47,897 bases of DNA from Planococcus koreensis (GCF_004761975.1 NZ_RQII01000067.1:1-47897); one strand, 5' to 3'; shown: positions 18,107-26,831, counted from the first letter of the stretch. A program made the numbers and translations. Notes: generated by a model not told the origin, from the sequence alone.

Positions 18107-19197
18107 GTTCGTTCCTCCAGTTCTCGCTGTAATTGTTCAGCGGATAAATCGCTGCGCACAGTCAATGCGCTTTGCAGGGTTTTCGCCGCATTGGCAAGCC
18201 CTGCTTCAATATTGCTGTTGAATGGCTGCCCGTTCAGATAACTGTGGATGATTCCGCTGGAAAAAGCATCGCCCGCTCCTGTCACTTCTACGATAGCGGG
18301 TACCGGGTGCGCCGCATAATGGCGGACATTCCCGCCTGTTCCAGCCATTACGCCTTCCTTGCCGCCTGTGACCACGACATGTTCAGCACCGAGGCGCATG
18401 AGCTCTTCAACTGCTTGCCGCCATTGCTCCTCTGTTGAAATAGAACGATCCAAAAAGCGGCCAGCTTCTCCGCGATTTAAAATCAGCCACGTAATGCCAA
18501 TCAAATCCTTGCCCAAGCGGTTCATTTTCGGTTCTGAAACCGGAATGACGGCAAAAGGGATCCTCTTGGATTTCGCCAGCTTATGGATTTCATCCAGTGT
18601 GTCAGCCGGGCAATTCAAATCCGACACGATAAAACTAGCTGACAACAGATCTGCTTCGCTGCGGCGGATGTATTGGGGCGTCATGGCTTCATAAATCGCC
18701 ATGTCCGCCATTGCGATGACCATTTCACCTCCGGGCTCCAGTACTGCCGTATAGGTGCCCGTCGACAAAGCAGCGTCCACTTTCGTCAATTCCGTGTTCA
18801 TAAATGATTTGGATGCTTCTTCTATCAAGTTCCATTCCGGATCATTTCCGGCGATTGACATGAGCTTCACCGAATGGCCGAGGCGCCCAAGGTTCTCTGC
18901 GATATTGCGCGCCACACCGCCAATGCTGCGGCTGACGCTCGCCGGATTGGAAGTTCCCATCTGCGCCGCATGCTCCAAACGAAATTTGCGGTCCACGTTC
19001 GCGCCGCCGATGCAAATCACCGTATCTTCTTCTGGCAGAATATACGCCCGTCCCGCAATTTTCCTTTGCTTGATCAATCCGGAAATCAGATTCGCCACTG
19101 TCGGCCTCGAAACACTCAATTGCTCCGCCATTTCCTGTTGGGATAAATACGGGTTTTTCCGAATCAATTCCAGCACTTCGATTTCCTTCTTATTCAC
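18103..19197 (-). CDS. psuK: HTH-PfkB fusion: probable pseudouridine kinase
   Basis: This 364-residue protein has two parts. Residues 1-50 form a winged helix-turn-helix ([22 protein letters not shown]), and 58-350 form a PfkB/ribokinase-type sugar kinase. The latter has the N-terminal glycine motif [17 protein letters not shown] (91-107) and the C-terminal anion hole GAGDAFSSG with Asp310. Coupling to psuG by an ATGA overlap points to pseudouridine phosphorylation. The start is GTG (19197) behind GGGAGGTGG. The DNA-binding part and the palindrome at the promoter suggest that the kinase also regulates its own operon, which is inference. Confidence 0.85.
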   Translation of the reverse strand: MNKKEIEVLELIRKNPYLSQQEMAEQLSVSRPTVANLISGLIKQRKIAGRAYILPEEDTVICIGGANVDRKFRLEHAAQMGTSNPASVSRSIGGVARNIAENLGRLGHSVKLMSIAGNDPEWNLIEEASKSFMNTELTKVDAALSTGTYTAVLEPGGEMVIAMADMAIYEAMTPQYIRRSEADLLSASFIVSDLNCPADTLDEIHKLAKSKRIPFAVIPVSEPKMNRLGKDLIGITWLILNRGEAGRFLDRSISTEEQWRQAVEELMRLGAEHVVVTGGKEGVMAGTGGNVRHYAAHPVPAIVEVTGAGDAFSSGIIHSYLNGQPFNSNIEAGLANAAKTLQSALTVRSDLSAEQLQRELEERT

Positions 19198-19211
19198 ATT
19201 TCCACCTCCCG

Positions 19212-19257
19212 AACAAACATTTGTTTATAATATAAACTTTTATAATGAATTTTGCAA
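19212..19257 (-). promoter_or_regulatory. psuK-psuG promoter and operator-like palindrome
   Basis: On the minus strand TTGCAA (19257-19252), 17 bases, then TATATT (19234-19229) make a good sigma-A promoter. Immediately downstream lies a perfect inverted repeat AACAAA-CA-TTTGTT (19212-19225), between the -10 and the ribosome binding site. That is an ideal place for a repressor such as the HTH part of PsuK. Confidence 0.6.
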
Positions 19258-19344
19258 GTTATTTATTTCCGCCTTTTATTGCCAAAACATTGCCAGGGCA
19301 ATCTGAAAATTGCTAAAATGGGAAGGATGAAAGGGGAGATTCAA

Positions 19345-20577
19345 TTGACATCATTTGAACAAAAATTGACGCGTTATGCAGAACTCGCAGTAAATGTAGG
19401 GGTTAATATCCAAAAGGATCAGGAATTATACATAGTTGCAGCATTGGACGCAGCACCATTTGTCCGCGTGGTTACGAAAAAAGCATACGAGGCTGGTGCT
19501 AAACAAGTTTATGTCGACTGGCTTGACGATGAAATCACACGCGTCCGCTTTGAACTGGCGCCGGAAGATTCATTTTCCGATTACCCTGCTTGGAAAGTCC
19601 AGGAGCGCGAAATTCTTGCCGAAAGAGGCGCTGCTTTCATGAGCATCGTTTCCCAAAGTCCGGACCTCTTGAAAGGCATCGATTCAAAACGCATCGCAGC
19701 CAACCAAAAAGCGACAGGAACGGCGTTGAACAAATACCGCCAATACGTCCAATCCGATAAAATCAGCTGGACCGTTCTTGCAGCACCTTCAAAAGCATGG
19801 GCTGCCAAAGTCTTTTCCGATTTGCCGGAAGAACAGCAAGTCGATGCCTTATGGGATGCCATCTTCAAAGCAGTGCGGGCTGACCGCGACAATCCTGTGG
19901 AAGAATGGATCAAGCACGATGAATTGCTCCACACCAAAGTGGATTACCTGAACAGCAAAAAATACGCGAAATTGCATTATACATCACCGAACACCGACCT
20001 TGAAGTCGCTCTTCCAAAAGGCCATTTATGGTGCGGAGCCGGCTCGATCAATGAAAAAGGCGACAAGTTCATGGCAAATATGCCGACTGAAGAAGTCTTT
20101 TCCGTTCCTGAAAAAACAGGCGTAAACGGCTTTGTGTCCAGCACAAAACCATTGAGCTATGGCGGCAACATCATCGACGATTTCAAAATCACATTCAAAG
20201 ACGGCCGCATCGTTGAAGTCACAGCTGCCGAAGGCGAAGAAGTTTTGAAGGAATTGGTCGCCACGGATGAAGGTTCGCACCATTTGGGCGAAGTGGCGCT
20301 TGTGCCCCACCATTCACCGATTTCCGATTCAAATATTTTGTTCTACAACACATTATTTGATGAAAATGCCTCTAACCATTTTGCCATCGGCAGCGCCTAC
20401 GCATTCTGCCTGGAAGGCGGCAAAACAATGTCACCGGATGAACTAACAGCGCACGGCTTGAACCAAAGCATCACGCATGTCGACTTTATGGTCGGTTCTG
20501 AGAAAATGGACATTGACGGCATTCTAGAGGACGGCACGCGCGAGCCTGTTTTCCGCGGAGGCAACTGGGCTTTTTAA
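19345..20577 (+). CDS. M29 family aminopeptidase (AmpS/AmpT type), paralogue 1
   Basis: This 410-residue cytoplasmic metallo-aminopeptidase has the M29 C-terminal block HLGEVALVPHHSPIS, DENASNHFAIGSAY and HVDFMVGSEKMDIDG, which carry the His, Glu and Asp metal ligands of the family. I chose the TTG at 19345 because AAGGGGAG lies six bases upstream. The resulting N-terminus (TSFEQKLTRYAELAV) aligns with the second paralogue at 31675-32904, which starts with ATG at the same place. It is divergent from psuK. No terminator follows before the small membrane protein gene. Confidence 0.88.
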   Translation: MTSFEQKLTRYAELAVNVGVNIQKDQELYIVAALDAAPFVRVVTKKAYEAGAKQVYVDWLDDEITRVRFELAPEDSFSDYPAWKVQEREILAERGAAFMSIVSQSPDLLKGIDSKRIAANQKATGTALNKYRQYVQSDKISWTVLAAPSKAWAAKVFSDLPEEQQVDALWDAIFKAVRADRDNPVEEWIKHDELLHTKVDYLNSKKYAKLHYTSPNTDLEVALPKGHLWCGAGSINEKGDKFMANMPTEEVFSVPEKTGVNGFVSSTKPLSYGGNIIDDFKITFKDGRIVEVTAAEGEEVLKELVATDEGSHHLGEVALVPHHSPISDSNILFYNTLFDENASNHFAIGSAYAFCLEGGKTMSPDELTAHGLNQSITHVDFMVGSEKMDIDGILEDGTREPVFRGGNWAF

Positions 20578-20662
20578 GTATCGCTAATTCGACACTTAAT
20601 TTTTCCCAGCTTATCATGTATACTAAATATTGATAATGACAGTTTAGAGAGGAGTTATCACT

Positions 20663-20827
20663 ATGTTATATGGCGTTACAGTAACCCTCGGGTTTATGGT
20701 TGTAATCTTCCTGTTCTTTTTCACTTTGATGTACTTTTTGCGCAAAGAGCTTCATACTCATGATGCAGAACACGTTGATCCACTTCCAGAAAAAAAAATA
20801 TTAATAAAAAACACCGCTTCTCACTGA
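20663..20827 (+). CDS. Small single-span membrane protein (54 aa)
   Basis: This short gene follows AGGAG at a good distance from ATG 20663. The product begins MLYGVTVTLGFMVVIFLFFF, has one membrane helix (about 5-26), then a charged RKELHTHDAEHVD segment. The last dozen codons run into the terminator hairpin. I do not recognise the family. The clean ribosome binding site and hairpin support it as a gene. The extracellular or cytoplasmic side of the His-rich tail cannot be decided; the Arg-Lys after the helix suggests the tail is cytoplasmic. Confidence 0.65.
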   Translation: MLYGVTVTLGFMVVIFLFFFTLMYFLRKELHTHDAEHVDPLPEKKILIKNTASH

Positions 20828-20845
20828 GAAAGCGTGTTTTTATTA
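20807..20845 (+). terminator. Terminator after small membrane protein gene
   Basis: AAAAACAC-C-GCTTCTC pairs with GAGAAAGC-GTGTTTTT around an ACT loop, with a T run. The stem overlaps the end of the coding sequence. Confidence 0.8.
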
Positions 20846-20886
20846 GTATGAGCTACTATATAAATTGAATTAATGATTCCGGTTAT

Positions 20887-21013
20887 CGATATTCCACAAA
20901 ACAGCTTCGCTTGCCGCGGGCTCGCTCCCAAGCCTCCTCGGTCGCTACGCTTCCTGCGGGGTCTCGAGAGTCTCGCTATTCCGCAGGCGTCTCCGCTGTT
21001 TTGCTCCATATCG
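20887..21013. repeat. Intergenic inverted-repeat element, copy B
   Basis: This 127-base element starts CGATATTCCACAAAACAGC and ends with the complement of CGATATGGAGCAAAACAGC, the same two ends as copy A but in the opposite orientation. Its TTCGCTTGCCGCGGGC and CAGGCGTCTC segments also match copy A. Open frames through it are artefacts of its GC-rich repeats. Confidence 0.75.
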
Positions 21014-21022
21014 AAAACTATC

Positions 21023-21199
21023 TTAGCGCCGGCGCGGCTTCGGACTGGGCGAAGCAATAAGACGAGTGATTTTCTCGGCTTATTGCGGGAGCCAAGGAGA
21101 TGGCCAAATGAAATTAGGACCATTTACTTTGCGACGAGCTTGCGCAGGAGCAATCGTCTTTGCTCTGTCCAAAGCGCCGAAGCGGCATATTTGTGCTAA
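21023..21199. repeat. Palindromic intergenic element F
   Basis: The two halves of this 177-base segment are roughly inverted copies. The left end reads TTAGCGCCG...GGCTTCGGACTGGGCGAAGC. The reverse complement of the right end reads TTAGCAC...CCGCTTCGGCGCTTTGGACAGAGCAAAG. It contains a strong hairpin, GCAATAAG-A-CGAG pairing with CTCG-G-CTTATTGC (21055-21087 region). It differs from copies A-C at its ends. Its function is unknown. Confidence 0.5.
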
Positions 21200-21239
21200 T
21201 TCTTAATTTCAGCTTATATAGTTGAAATTTATAAATAGT

Positions 21240-21444
21240 CGATATTTCGCAAAACAGCCCCGCTAAAACATATGCTCCTGCATCGCTGCGCTAGCTTCGT
21301 CGCAAAGAATTGACCGAACTATCTTCGGCCAATTTCTTTCCTGCGGGCTTGCGCCGAACTAACTCGTGCTTAAACCCGAGTGGACTTCGCCACTTCATCG
21401 CTTCACTGCTCCCTTGGGAGTCGGATCTGTTTTACTCCATATCT
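21240..21444. repeat. Intergenic inverted-repeat element, copy C
   Basis: This 205-base element begins CGATATTTCGCAAAACAGC. The reverse complement of its end is AGATATGGAGTAAAACAGATC, a degenerate version of the other terminus. It shares the internal TCGCTGCGCTAGCTTCG with copy A and has a longer interior. It seems to be a diverged member of the A/B family. Confidence 0.65.
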
Positions 21445-21525
21445 AGTGATAATAAACAAAGTGTAGATACTTCTCTCTTTTATTTTACCCCATATAAGAA
21501 ATGATTAGATATTAAGATTCACCTT

Positions 21526-21643
21526 GAATGAAGCGGAAGACGGCGACTCCAGCGGGATAGCGAGACAGGCGAGACTCTGCAGGAGCGAAGCGACGAAGCG
21601 GCTCGGCGCTCGCCCGCGGAAAGCGTCCGTCTGAAGCGAAATG
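21526..21643. repeat. GC-rich intergenic repeat D (Bacillaceae-type)
   Basis: This element of about 118 bases starts GAATGAAGCGGAAGACGG and ends CCGTCTGAAGCGAAATG. It carries CGCCCGCGGAAAGCGTCCGTCT internally, in part complementary to the start. Part of it recurs inverted at 47561-47690. Comparable GC-rich repeats with a CGCGGAAAGCGTC core are common between genes in Bacillaceae genomes, as far as I recall. Their role is not known. Confidence 0.6.
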
Positions 21644-21859
21644 AAAAGGACGACTTCAATTTCAAGTTTGTCTAAAAACAGCGAATTCTTCCTAAAAAAG
21701 CGGTGTTTTTTATTGTTTCGATATAATTTATTTATTACAGTTCAACATCAATTATTTTACAGCAGGATGACAATATATGCCTTTATACCCTATAAAATGG
21801 CTTCTTTTCCAACATAAGACCTTTCTTATGTATCATTTTCCTGTTTCGTTCTTTTTACC

Positions 21860-21882
21860 GCATTTTTTACGTGGTAAAATGC
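21860..21882 (+). promoter_or_regulatory. Inverted repeat and putative -10 upstream of mreBH
   Basis: GCATTTT (21860-21866) and AAAATGC (21876-21882) form a perfect inverted repeat; TTTTACC/GGTAAAA is an overlapping alternative pairing. TAAAAT at 21875-21880 could be the -10. B. subtilis mreBH is under sigma-A and sigma-I; no convincing sigma-I site is seen here. Confidence 0.35.
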
Positions 21883-21919
21883 AAAATGGTACTTGTTTAT
21901 TATTAGGAGGAGTTTAGGC

Positions 21920-22927
21920 ATGTTTTCTTCAACAGATATTGGAATTGACTTAGGAACAGCGAATATTTTAGTATACACAAAATCAAAAGGCATAATTTTA
22001 AATGAACCTTCAGTGGTTGCTTTAGATACAAAGACTGGCCGCGTTATCGCGATTGGCGAAGATGCAAAAGCCATGATCGGCAAAACGCCAGGTTCAATCC
22101 GTGTTGTGCGCCCATTAAAAGATGGCGTTATCGCAGATTTCGATGTCACTACTGAATTATTGAAAATGGTTATGCAAAAAGCGGCTAAACAAATGGGCAC
22201 TTCTTTCCGCAAACCGAATGTGATGGTTTGTACTCCGTGCGGCGCTACTTCAGTAGAACGCCGAGCTATACATGATGCAGTTAAACAAAGCGGCGCGAAA
22301 ACCGTTCATTTGATTGAAGAACCAGTAGCAGCAGCAATCGGCGCCGACCTCCCTGTCAGCGAGCCGATCGCCAGCGTTATCGTCGATATCGGCGGCGGCA
22401 CAACAGAAGTCGGCATCATCTCTTTCGGCGGCGTCGTATCTGCCAACACAGTAAAAGTTGCCGGCGATCGCATGGACGAAGACATTATCCAATACGTCCG
22501 CAAGCATTATAACGTGTTGATTGGCGAGCGCACTGCCGAGAATGTCAAAAAAGAAATTGGCTATGCCCTAGTTCCACATAAATCAGAAACCATGGAAATC
22601 CGCGGACGCGACGTCATGACGGGCCTTCCAAAAGTGGTTACACTGACTTCCACTGAGATTCAGGAAACATTGAAAGAATCACTTCTTTCCATTCTTGAAT
22701 GCATCCGTGCAACACTAGAAAACTGCCCGGCTGAATTGTCAGGCGACATTGTCGACCAAGGTGTTGTGATTTCAGGCGGCGGCGCATTGCTGAAAGGCAT
22801 GCAGCAATGGCTGTCACAAGAAATTTCTGTTCCTGTGCACATCGCACCACAACCGCTTGAGTCTGTTGCAATCGGTACTGGCCGTTCACTTGTCATGCTC
22901 AGCAAACTTGAAAAAATTTCACGCTAA
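21920..22927 (+). CDS. mreBH: Rod-shape determining protein MreBH (actin-like)
   Basis: This 335-residue bacterial actin assembles at the membrane and guides elongation and lateral-wall hydrolase activity; in B. subtilis MreBH directs LytE. The sequence shows the phosphate-1 loop [28 protein letters not shown], the phosphate-2 loop [13 protein letters not shown], and the adenosine-binding [11 protein letters not shown]. The N-terminus [16 protein letters not shown] and the length match MreBH rather than MreB or Mbl. ATG 21920 follows AGGAGG; a start nine codons earlier lies upstream of that site. It stands alone, without mreC/mreD, downstream of a repeat island. Confidence 0.9.
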   Translation: MFSSTDIGIDLGTANILVYTKSKGIILNEPSVVALDTKTGRVIAIGEDAKAMIGKTPGSIRVVRPLKDGVIADFDVTTELLKMVMQKAAKQMGTSFRKPNVMVCTPCGATSVERRAIHDAVKQSGAKTVHLIEEPVAAAIGADLPVSEPIASVIVDIGGGTTEVGIISFGGVVSANTVKVAGDRMDEDIIQYVRKHYNVLIGERTAENVKKEIGYALVPHKSETMEIRGRDVMTGLPKVVTLTSTEIQETLKESLLSILECIRATLENCPAELSGDIVDQGVVISGGGALLKGMQQWLSQEISVPVHIAPQPLESVAIGTGRSLVMLSKLEKISR

Positions 22928-22936
22928 ACACATGCA

Positions 22937-22967
22937 GCCCGGAAGCTTATCGCTTCCGGGCTTTTTT
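22937..22967 (+). terminator. Terminator after mreBH
   Basis: GCCCGGAAGC pairs perfectly with GCTTCCGGGC and is followed by six T. Confidence 0.95.
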
Positions 22968-23124
22968 ATCTATTCGATAACTTTAAAAGCCCCTTAACTT
23001 ATTGTTTCTAAGGGGGGATAAAATTTATTGGCGTAAATGTTTTTACTTTTCCAGCATAGTTTTAGTCGTTTTTTTCAGAAATTTGTTCTAAACTGGAGAA
23101 AAGAGCTTTAAGGAGGAATATACC

Positions 23125-23688
23125 ATGTCGATGCTTGAACAGATTTTGGAATACAATCAAGAGTTCGTTGAGAAGAAAGAATATGAACAATACATCACGA
23201 CAAAATTCCCTGATAAGAAAATCGTTATTTTGACTTGTATGGATACCCGGCTATTTGAAATGCTGCCGAAAGCCATGAACTTAAAAAATGGCGATGTGAA
23301 AATCGTCAAAAGTGCTGGAGCTGTTATCAACCACCCTTTCGGCGGAATTATGCGCAGCCTTTTCGTAGCAGTTTATGAATTGAATGCAGACGAAATCTAT
23401 ATTATCGGACATTACGATTGTGGCATGTCCGCTATCGACCCACAATCGATTCTAAGCAAAATGAAGGCGCGGGGCATTGAAGAAGAGACCATTGAAATGA
23501 TGAAGTATTCTGGAGTGGACCTTGAAGAATGGTTCCGGGGCTTTGACGATGTAACAGAAAGCGTTCGCCACAGTGTCCAAATGGTCACGAATCATCCGTT
23601 GATGGACAACACGGTCCCGGTCCACGGCTTGGTGATCGATCCAACCACCGGCAAATTGGACTTGATTGTAGACGGCAATAAAAAATAA
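23125..23688 (+). CDS. Beta-class carbonic anhydrase (YtiB-like)
   Basis: This 187-residue zinc enzyme interconverts CO2 and bicarbonate in the cytoplasm. Zinc ligands are visible as Cys38 and Asp40 in TCMDTR, and His96 and Cys99 in GHYDCGM. The N-terminus (MSMLEQILEYNQEFVEKKEYE), SAGAVINHPFGGIMRS and the C-terminal VHGLVIDPTTGKLDLIV closely follow the YtiB-type Firmicute proteins. AGGAGG precedes the ATG. It is a single gene with terminators on both sides. It may supply bicarbonate for carboxylation steps such as fatty acid synthesis, which is inference. Confidence 0.9.
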   Translation: MSMLEQILEYNQEFVEKKEYEQYITTKFPDKKIVILTCMDTRLFEMLPKAMNLKNGDVKIVKSAGAVINHPFGGIMRSLFVAVYELNADEIYIIGHYDCGMSAIDPQSILSKMKARGIEEETIEMMKYSGVDLEEWFRGFDDVTESVRHSVQMVTNHPLMDNTVPVHGLVIDPTTGKLDLIVDGNKK

Positions 23689-23712
23689 AACTGCATTAGT
23701 TTTTCAAATCAA

Positions 23713-23745
23713 AAAACCGCTAAGGGAACTTCCCTTAGCGGTTTT
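23713..23745. terminator. Bidirectional terminator, carbonic anhydrase/dinB
   Basis: AAAACCGCTAAGGGAA pairs with TTCCCTTAGCGGTTTT around a single C. A and T runs lie on the two sides. Confidence 0.93.
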
Positions 23746-23756
23746 GTGCAGTCATT

Positions 23757-24230
23757 TTATTTTTTAAAATAGATATAATCAAGCGGGATCCCACTATAGC
23801 CGAATTGGCGCAGAAACGACGTTACTTGTCCGCGATGGTAAGATGCATGATTAATGACCGTGAACAGCATTTCTTCCCGCGAATTGCTGAAATCGATGCC
23901 GCGCATATTCTGGAAGTCCAGCGTCTCTTGCCATTGTTCTTCATTGAGCGACGCAAAATACAAGTCCATTTCAGCGTGCAGTAAGCTAAAAGCTTCGATG
24001 GCTTTTTCGACTGTCGAGACATCAAAATTCTCAAAAGCCGGTTTCGGATTCCCCATCATGCGCTGCAGCCAAAGCTTCTCGACGCCGATTACATGCTTTG
24101 TCGTCTCTTCTATCGAAGCGAATGAATTCTCCCCTGGCCGTGCATAGAGATCTTCACCGCACGATTGAACATGTTTCAGGCATTCAGCAGTCGCCCATTG
24201 GTGATAGGCAAAAAGTTTGTTTCGATCCAT
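23757..24230 (-). CDS. DinB family protein
   Basis: This 157-residue four-helix-bundle protein of the DinB/YfiT superfamily has a likely metal-binding triad: His46 in TTKHVIGVEKLW, and His128 and His132 in VINHASYHRGQ. Members include bacillithiol S-transferases and thiol-dependent enzymes, but this protein is not close enough to any I know to name a reaction. The N-terminus MDRNKLFAYHQWATAE is typical. AAAGGGAGG lies upstream of the ATG. It follows the GNAT gene after 84 bases containing a long hairpin, so it may be transcribed separately. Confidence 0.8.
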   Translation of the reverse strand: MDRNKLFAYHQWATAECLKHVQSCGEDLYARPGENSFASIEETTKHVIGVEKLWLQRMMGNPKPAFENFDVSTVEKAIEAFSLLHAEMDLYFASLNEEQWQETLDFQNMRGIDFSNSREEMLFTVINHASYHRGQVTSFLRQFGYSGIPLDYIYFKK

Positions 24231-24271
24231 GTCGAATCCTCCCTTTCGTATTGTCTATTCCCAGAACCAGC

Positions 24272-24312
24272 GGGCAAGTGTGTTCCGCCACTTTTTATAG
24301 GCGGCCTTGCCC
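24272..24312. other. Two-stem hairpin between GNAT and dinB genes
   Basis: GGGCAAG (24272-24278) pairs with CTTGCCC (24306-24312). Inside it CCGCC (24285-24289) pairs with GGCGG (24300-24304). It lies just after the GNAT stop and before the dinB ribosome binding site. No T run follows on the minus strand, so it may be an attenuator or mRNA-processing structure rather than a simple terminator. Confidence 0.4.
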
Positions 24313-24314
24313 TT

Positions 24315-24863
24315 TCAAAACTCCCTTTCAAGCAAAGCGTATTGGTAATGGTCTTCCCATTCTCCATTGATATACAAAAATTCTTTAAGCAGGCCTTCGC
24401 GCTGAAAACGCGATTTTTCAAGTACCCGTACCGATCCGGCATTGCGCGGCGAGACATACGCCTCGATGCGGTGTAGGCGCAGTTCTTCAAAGCCGAATGT
24501 CAGCACAAGCCCGACCGCTTCAGTAGCGATGCCCTTGCCCGTTGCGGATTCATCTATTGAATACCCGACAAGTGCACTCAGGAACGGCAACCGCTTAATG
24601 CCATAGATGGAGATATGGCCGATCATTTTATTGGTGGCCACTTCAAAAATGCCAAAACTGTACTCCCGGTTTTCACGTGACTGGTATATGGATTCCCGGA
24701 TCTTCTCGCGCTGCACCATGGCCGTGAAATAGCTGTCCGGATGGCGCGGTTCATAAATTGCCCAGTATTCGCGGTTGCGCAGCAGCAACTGGACAATTTC
24801 ATCCGCGTCTTCAACTGCCAAGGTCCGGATATAACAAATGCGTCCCTCGAATCTCAGCTTCAT
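24315..24863 (-). CDS. GNAT family N-acetyltransferase (RimJ/RimL-like)
   Basis: This 182-residue acetyl-CoA-dependent acetyltransferase has the start MKLRFEGRICYIRTLAVEDADEI of the RimJ/YjcK group, and a central beta-bulge VGYSIDESATGKGIATEAV that forms the pyrophosphate-binding loop (Gly-Lys-Gly-Ile-Ala). The conserved RIEAYVSPRNAGSVRVLEKSRFQREG follows. Such enzymes acetylate protein N-termini or small amines. One base separates its ATG from the pepF stop and there is no good ribosome binding site, so it is probably translated by coupling to pepF. Confidence 0.85.
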   Translation of the reverse strand: MKLRFEGRICYIRTLAVEDADEIVQLLLRNREYWAIYEPRHPDSYFTAMVQREKIRESIYQSRENREYSFGIFEVATNKMIGHISIYGIKRLPFLSALVGYSIDESATGKGIATEAVGLVLTFGFEELRLHRIEAYVSPRNAGSVRVLEKSRFQREGLLKEFLYINGEWEDHYQYALLEREF

Positions 24864-24864
24864 A

Positions 24865-26664
24865 TCAATCCACAGATGAAGTCAGAGCGTTGAATTCCTC
24901 AGCGTCTTTCACGCACAGGGCAATCCCTTTTTCCCAGAATGCCGGCTGCGTAATATCTTCGCCAAGGTGCTTCAATGCCAGGTCTTCAGCGGTCATAATC
25001 GCCGTATCCCGGAGCAATGCCATGTATTTCTCTTCGAAATCCGCTCCTTCTTCCAGTGCTTTTGCGTAGATGCTCAACGAGAACAAATAGCCGAACGTGT
25101 AGGGGAAGTTGTAGAATGGCACATACGTGATATAGAAATGCAGCTTCGATGCCCAGAAATGCGGATGGGTCGATTTCAATCCGCCGGCAAACCCTTCTTT
25201 TTGAGCTTCTTCCATCAAGCTATTCAAGCGGCTCGCTGAAACAACGCCTTTTTTGCGTTCTTCGTAAAAGCGCGTCTCAAACAAGAACCTCGAATGGATG
25301 TTCATGAAAAACGCGACACTGCGCTGGACTTTATCTTCCAGCAAAGCGATTTTTTCATCTTTTGACTGTGCATTTTTAACAGCCGCGTCCGCTACAATCA
25401 TCTCAGCGAACGTTGAAGCCGTCTCTGCGACGTTCATTGCGTAAGAACGGTTCAAAGGGTGCACTGGCCGCAGCGCGTGTGTATGGAATGCGTGTCCCAG
25501 TTCATGGGCAAGCGTAGCCACGTTCGACATCGAGCCGCTGTAGGTCATGAAGATACGGGACTCTTCAGTCATGGGCAGCCCGGTACAAAATCCGCCTGGC
25601 CGTTTGTTCGGACGGTCTTCCGCTTCGATCCATCCCTGTTCAAACGCTTTCAAGGCGAATTTTTGCAATTCAGGGCCGAAATTCCCGAAATGCTCTAGAA
25701 TGAATTCTGCACCTTCCTGGTAGGTGAATTGATGGGTACTTGCTGTTACCGGCGCATCGACGTCGTACCAGTCAAGGCCATCTTTGCCAAGCAGCTCGGC
25801 TTTGCGGTTTAAATACTCGACGAATGGCTGTTTATGTGCGGCAATCGCTCCCCACATTGCATCCAGCGTTTCTTGCTTCATGCGGTTCATATGGAGCGGT
25901 TCTTGAAGGACATTGTCCCAGCCGCGTTTTTTATAAACTTCCAGGCGGAAACCGGCAATCGAGTTTAATGCTTTCGCAAAAAAGTCTTCTTTTTCCGTCC
26001 ATGCCTGTTCAAGTTTGTCGTACGATTCCTGGCGCACAGCCGGATCTTGGTGCGAACTCAGATTATTGGCCTGGCCAACAGACAAGGTTTTTTCTTCCCC
26101 ATCGACTGCCATCTTGATTTTAATATCGCCAACAAGCATGTCGTATAATTGGCTCCAGCCATGGTAGCCATCCATGCTCAATGCTGTAATGAGATTCTCT
26201 TCTTTTTCGGAAAGCAGCATATTCGCTTCTTCCAGCCACTCGTTCAAGACAAAGCTGAATTCATGAAGCTCTTCAGTTTCCAGCAGCTGCGTCCAGACGC
26301 GGGCTTCCGTTTTCGTCAAGTCTTTCTGGATTTTCTGTAAGGCAGACTGGAACCGCGCCGACAAGGCAGCGGACTCGCTCTGCAGGATGGCCGCTTTTTT
26401 GTCTTCCGTATTCTGTGCCATCAAGCAGCCGATAAAAGCGCCCGATTGGCGGAGCTGCTGCATGAGTGATTTCACATCATCTAATAATGCGGAAATCCGC
26501 CCTGCCTCTGCTGCTGAAGAAGGCACTTCGAATTGCTGTGCCGTCGTTTCAAATCGCTCTAATTCCGCTTCTGCTTCGTTGATATGTGAGCGCAATTCTG
26601 CTGAATCGCTGCCGCCCGGGAAAAGTACATCCAAATCCCACACTTCCGGAAATTTCACCGTCAT
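24865..26664 (-). CDS. pepF: Oligoendopeptidase F (M3 family)
   Basis: This 599-residue zinc endopeptidase cleaves short peptides in the cytoplasm. The zinc motif HELGH lies at 387-391 within LAHELGHAFHTHALRP, and the third ligand glutamate lies about 25 residues on in NVAETASTFAEM. PGGFCTGLPM before the motif and YITYVPFYNFPYTFGYLFS near the C-terminus are typical of the PepF branch. AGGGGG precedes the ATG. It leads a unit with the GNAT gene one base downstream. A divergent tspO-like gene lies upstream. Confidence 0.92.
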   Translation of the reverse strand: MTVKFPEVWDLDVLFPGGSDSAELRSHINEAEAELERFETTAQQFEVPSSAAEAGRISALLDDVKSLMQQLRQSGAFIGCLMAQNTEDKKAAILQSESAALSARFQSALQKIQKDLTKTEARVWTQLLETEELHEFSFVLNEWLEEANMLLSEKEENLITALSMDGYHGWSQLYDMLVGDIKIKMAVDGEEKTLSVGQANNLSSHQDPAVRQESYDKLEQAWTEKEDFFAKALNSIAGFRLEVYKKRGWDNVLQEPLHMNRMKQETLDAMWGAIAAHKQPFVEYLNRKAELLGKDGLDWYDVDAPVTASTHQFTYQEGAEFILEHFGNFGPELQKFALKAFEQGWIEAEDRPNKRPGGFCTGLPMTEESRIFMTYSGSMSNVATLAHELGHAFHTHALRPVHPLNRSYAMNVAETASTFAEMIVADAAVKNAQSKDEKIALLEDKVQRSVAFFMNIHSRFLFETRFYEERKKGVVSASRLNSLMEEAQKEGFAGGLKSTHPHFWASKLHFYITYVPFYNFPYTFGYLFSLSIYAKALEEGADFEEKYMALLRDTAIMTAEDLALKHLGEDITQPAFWEKGIALCVKDAEEFNALTSSVD

Positions 26665-26831
26665 TATTTTTCCCCCTGGTAAACTAAATTTTCTAAAAAC
26701 ACTTATTAGTATACCATTATTATTCGATTGGCAAAGGATCTCTTCCAGCAGAACCCACTGGAAATTTGTGCGAAAAAGTGTCCGAACATTTCACAAAGCG
26801 CTTGTTTTATTGATTTTTTTGGAAATTCCGT

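Noticed and set aside
19252..19344. 31-codon N-terminal extension of the first M29 aminopeptidase
   Set aside because: It overlaps the psuK promoter, has no ribosome binding site, and does not align with the paralogue, which starts at the equivalent of 19345.
21055..21087. attC-like or integron recombination hairpin
   Set aside because: The GCAATAAG...CTTATTGC stem lacks the GTTRRRY core sites of attC, and no integrase is nearby.
20821..21199. Frames of 100-108 codons on both strands in the repeat island
   Set aside because: They run through inverted repeats on both strands with Arg/Ser/Ala-rich translations, and have no ribosome binding site or family resemblance.
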